A stretch of DNA of 43,312 bases. It comes from Rhypophila decipiens. Taxonomy: Eukaryota > Ascomycota > Sordariomycetes > Sordariales > Naviculisporaceae. This document shows positions 41,301 to 43,312 of the stretch, piece by piece. The stretch spans positions 1 through 43,312 of the forward strand of contig MU858300.1 in assembly GCA_033297075.1 (NCBI GenBank), read 5' to 3'. Made by a program: the position numbers and the translations under genes. The notes below the pieces were generated by a model, which was not told the DNA's origin, made no database searches, and saw only the letters and a list, made by a program, of their open reading frames with translations. Position 1 is the stretch's first letter, and each line of letters opens with the position of its first letter.

Positions 41301-42546
41301 TCACCAGCAAGCTCCATATCTCATACATTACTACTTGTCGCCCGAGAACGCTGATATAAACGGCGGCGCGGAGCCGGTCCCTGACACTGCCTTGATCAAC
41401 GAAGCACAGGGTGCCAAATTTGCCATGTCACCCGGAAAGACGTACCTGTTCCGCGTCATCAACATGGGCATCCTCGCTGGCCAATATCTCCAGTTTGACC
41501 AGCATGACATGTTCATTGTCGAGGTGGACGGCGTGTACACGCTGCCCAAGAAGGTGGACCAGCTGTTTGTCGCCGTCTCACAGCGGTATTCCGTTATCGT
41601 CAAAGCAAAAGCCACAGCAGCTCAGAACTTTGCCATCGTATCGCAGTTCAACACTGACATGTTTGGTTCCTCTGTGACTCCTCCGGGCATGAATCCAGTC
41701 GGTACTGCTTACCTTGTCTATGACGCAGGCAAGCCTCTTCCCCAGCCCTTTGACCTCACACCAAAGGTCTGGGATGATACCGAGCTTGTGCCGTGGGATA
41801 AAGAGCCAATGCTGGACGGGCCTAACGTGCGGGCCTTGACATTTTCGGTTGTGTTTGGTATTGACAATGCTGGGTCCATGCGTGGTTACCTGAGCAGTCT
41901 CACTTATGTCCCACAAAAGGTTTGTTCTCTGCGAGGTTCTGAACGGCATCAAGATTCTTACTGACTAAATTTCTAGGTTCCCACGCTCTTCACGGCACTC
42001 ACTGCACCTGCCGAGTACGTCATGAATCCAGCAATTTATGGCCGCGTCAATCCCCGTGTTCTACAGTTCAACTCCATCGTCGAGGTCACGGTCAACAACC
42101 ATGACTCCCGAGCCCATCCCTTCCACCTGCACGGTCACAACTTCCAGGTGATTAACCGTGGCGAGGGAGGCGCTCTTTGGCCTGGACTGTCCACTCTCCC
42201 TCAGTACCCCATGAAGCGTGACACGGTTACCGTTTATGGCGGCTCATCGGTCACTATTCGGTTCAAGGCTGACAACCCTGGAATAAACCTGTTTCACTGC
42301 CACACCGAGTGGCACGTCGAAAACGGGCTCACGGCAACCTTCATCGAGGCACCCGATGTGCTCCAGAGCTACAAGCCGTATATCCCAAATAGCCACAAGA
42401 CGGCTTGCGACACACTCAAGATTTCTCGAAAGGGCAATGCTGCGGGCAATTCCAAGAACTGGCTGGATCTGACGGGTGCCAATACGGAGCCCGAGGACCC
42501 TGGCCGGTACTGGGGTGCCATGGTTCAGCCGCCTCTTCTTGTCTAG
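38393..42546 (+). CDS. Secreted fusion: PQQ/quinoprotein-like beta-propeller + Ser/Thr linker + Fet3-like multicopper oxidase, 1243 aa
   Basis: Exons are 38393-38479, 38548-38953, 39019-39409, 39472-39782, 39841-39937, 39995-40151, 40207-41919 and 41977-42546, with 55-68 bp introns, nearly all with CTAAC-like branch sites. Every junction keeps frame (1244 codons). A signal peptide (about residues 1-19) is followed to about residue 545 by repeats of PQQ-propeller type: NNIRVLDGATGALQY, GIVYIMDADN, GGPVYAYKFG and WLSDVNTGLVAYKA. A Ser/Thr/Arg linker spans about 565-684. The multicopper oxidase (about 685-1243) has all four copper motifs: HFHG (759-761), YWYHAH (803, 805), HPFHLHGH (from 1101) and HCHTEWH (Cys1162), with Leu at Cys+10. 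Its NPGINLFHCH and PQKVPTL segments are Fet3-like, but there is no C-terminal membrane anchor. Role: extracellular oxidation coupled to oxygen reduction (family knowledge). Substrates and any propeller cofactor are unknown. Confidence 0.9.
40450..40810 (+). repeat. Degenerate tandem repeats coding the Ser/Thr/Arg linker
   Basis: The 120-residue linker is built from variants of SRSSTTSTT (7-10 codons), with recurring DNA words such as AGATCTAGCA, AGATCCAGCTC and ACGTCGACATC. It should be heavily O-glycosylated and extended. Such repeats are prone to length variation between strains. Confidence 0.85.
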
Positions 42547-43312
42547 TCAAGGAATGGAGATGGTAGTGTGAAGGTAATGGATTGACGAGGTAATGATGGA
42601 TTTGGGTTTTGGATTCTAGTTAGTTAATAGATAATATCTTGATGTTTAGATTCGCGACACTCTTTTAAGCGGCTTGGGTGTATAATAGATGGTAACAGGA
42701 TACTCGGTATTTGTGGCGGAATCCGGAACAATTTAAGTACTTATGCCAGTTCAAGATTATCGAAATTGTTTTTGTTTATGGGTCTCTTTCTTCCAGCGTT
42801 CTGGCGAATCTGTGCCCATCGATCTTGTCACCGTAAGGGATCCATTGTGATGAGTCAAGTCAAGTCTTTTTCAGGCATCGAGTGGATTTCAATGTAAAAA
42901 CGGGTAATAAAAAGGGAGACTTCAGAGAGAAGCCCACCCTTACCAAAGGATGCCCAGTAGCTGAATGCCAGAGTGCCTTGGTGGCGTTTAGATAGCACCC
43001 AACTTCAACACTTTTCACAATGCCGATTCGAATCTCCAAGGTGTGAAGAATATCAAATGCCAAAACAGGCCTAGTCTGAGGGCCTAGATTCTCATAATTC
43101 ATGTCCATTTCTGTTCATACATCCAGCTTCTTCACGTGCAACTTCTGCCCACCACCTTACCAGGCGAGATTGATAACATGCCCTCCTCAACAACATTGAG
43201 TGGATGGCGGTAGGAATTCGAGCACTGCAATTTTAGCCCCAACGGAGGGGGGGTTGTTACACAACGGGATCTCTTGTCACAATTTAAGGGGAGGTAGTTC
43301 TTTGCAAAGGTT
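42547..43312. other. 3' flank of the propeller-oxidase gene
   Basis: AT-rich 3' UTR DNA followed by sequence without recognisable genes. The minus-strand frame at 42860-43108 has no supporting feature. A chance GGCTAAA (antisense) occurs near 43232. Confidence 0.5.

Noticed and set aside
1..43312. CRISPR arrays, bacterial operons or prophage
   Set aside because: The DNA is clearly fungal nuclear (spliceosomal introns, CBM1, nuclear tRNA intron). No regularly spaced repeats were seen.

Overview
The window looks like chromosomal DNA of a filamentous ascomycete (Pezizomycotina). A lignocellulose-degrading Sordariomycete-type fungus is the best guess, but no species is assigned. The evidence is short introns (55-100 bp) with GTRNGY donors and CTAAC/CTGAC branch sites, CBM1 cellulose-binding modules, Zn2Cys6 regulators, NACHT-type NLR genes and an intron-containing tRNA-Thr. 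Gene identities come from motifs read in the translations; no database search was possible.

Layout. (1) 1-4430, minus strand: the 5' half of a Ty3/gypsy LTR retrotransposon. It has an LTR, an intact gag, and an intact protease/reverse transcriptase frame that runs off the left edge. (2) 5275-9625, plus: a patatin-NACHT NLR. (3) 10481-11725, plus: an orphan multi-pass membrane protein. (4) 12812-15280, minus: a transcription factor with two complete Zn2Cys6 clusters. (5) 16401-20243, minus: a CE1 feruloyl-esterase-type enzyme and a CE15 glucuronoyl esterase, both secreted and both carrying CBM1. (6) 22671-23297, minus: a small secreted DUF4360-type protein. (7) 25117-25240, plus: tRNA-Thr(CGU). 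(8) 25428-28352, minus: a second NLR (HeLo-like N-terminus, NACHT, ankyrin-type C-terminus). (9) 33407-35022, plus: a secreted GH7 cellobiohydrolase with five exons. (10) 38393-42546, plus: an eight-exon gene for a 1243-residue secreted protein. It fuses a PQQ/quinoprotein-like beta-propeller to a Fet3-like multicopper oxidase through a Ser/Thr-rich linker of about 120 residues.

How the genes fit together. Three genes act on plant cell wall: GH7 on cellulose, CE1 on arabinoxylan-ferulate esters and CE15 on lignin-glucuronoxylan esters. The fused oxidase could take part in extracellular redox chemistry beside them (inference). XYR1/XlnR-type GGCTAAA heptamers lie upstream of all three hydrolase/esterase genes, although the heptamer is not rare in the window. 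The two NLRs belong to fungal self/non-self or immunity repertoires. The intergenic stretches are long, up to 5 kb, and mostly featureless.

The most notable item is the propeller-oxidase fusion. The end of the propeller, the whole linker and most of the oxidase lie in one uninterrupted 1713-nt exon, so the fusion is not produced by gene-model merging.
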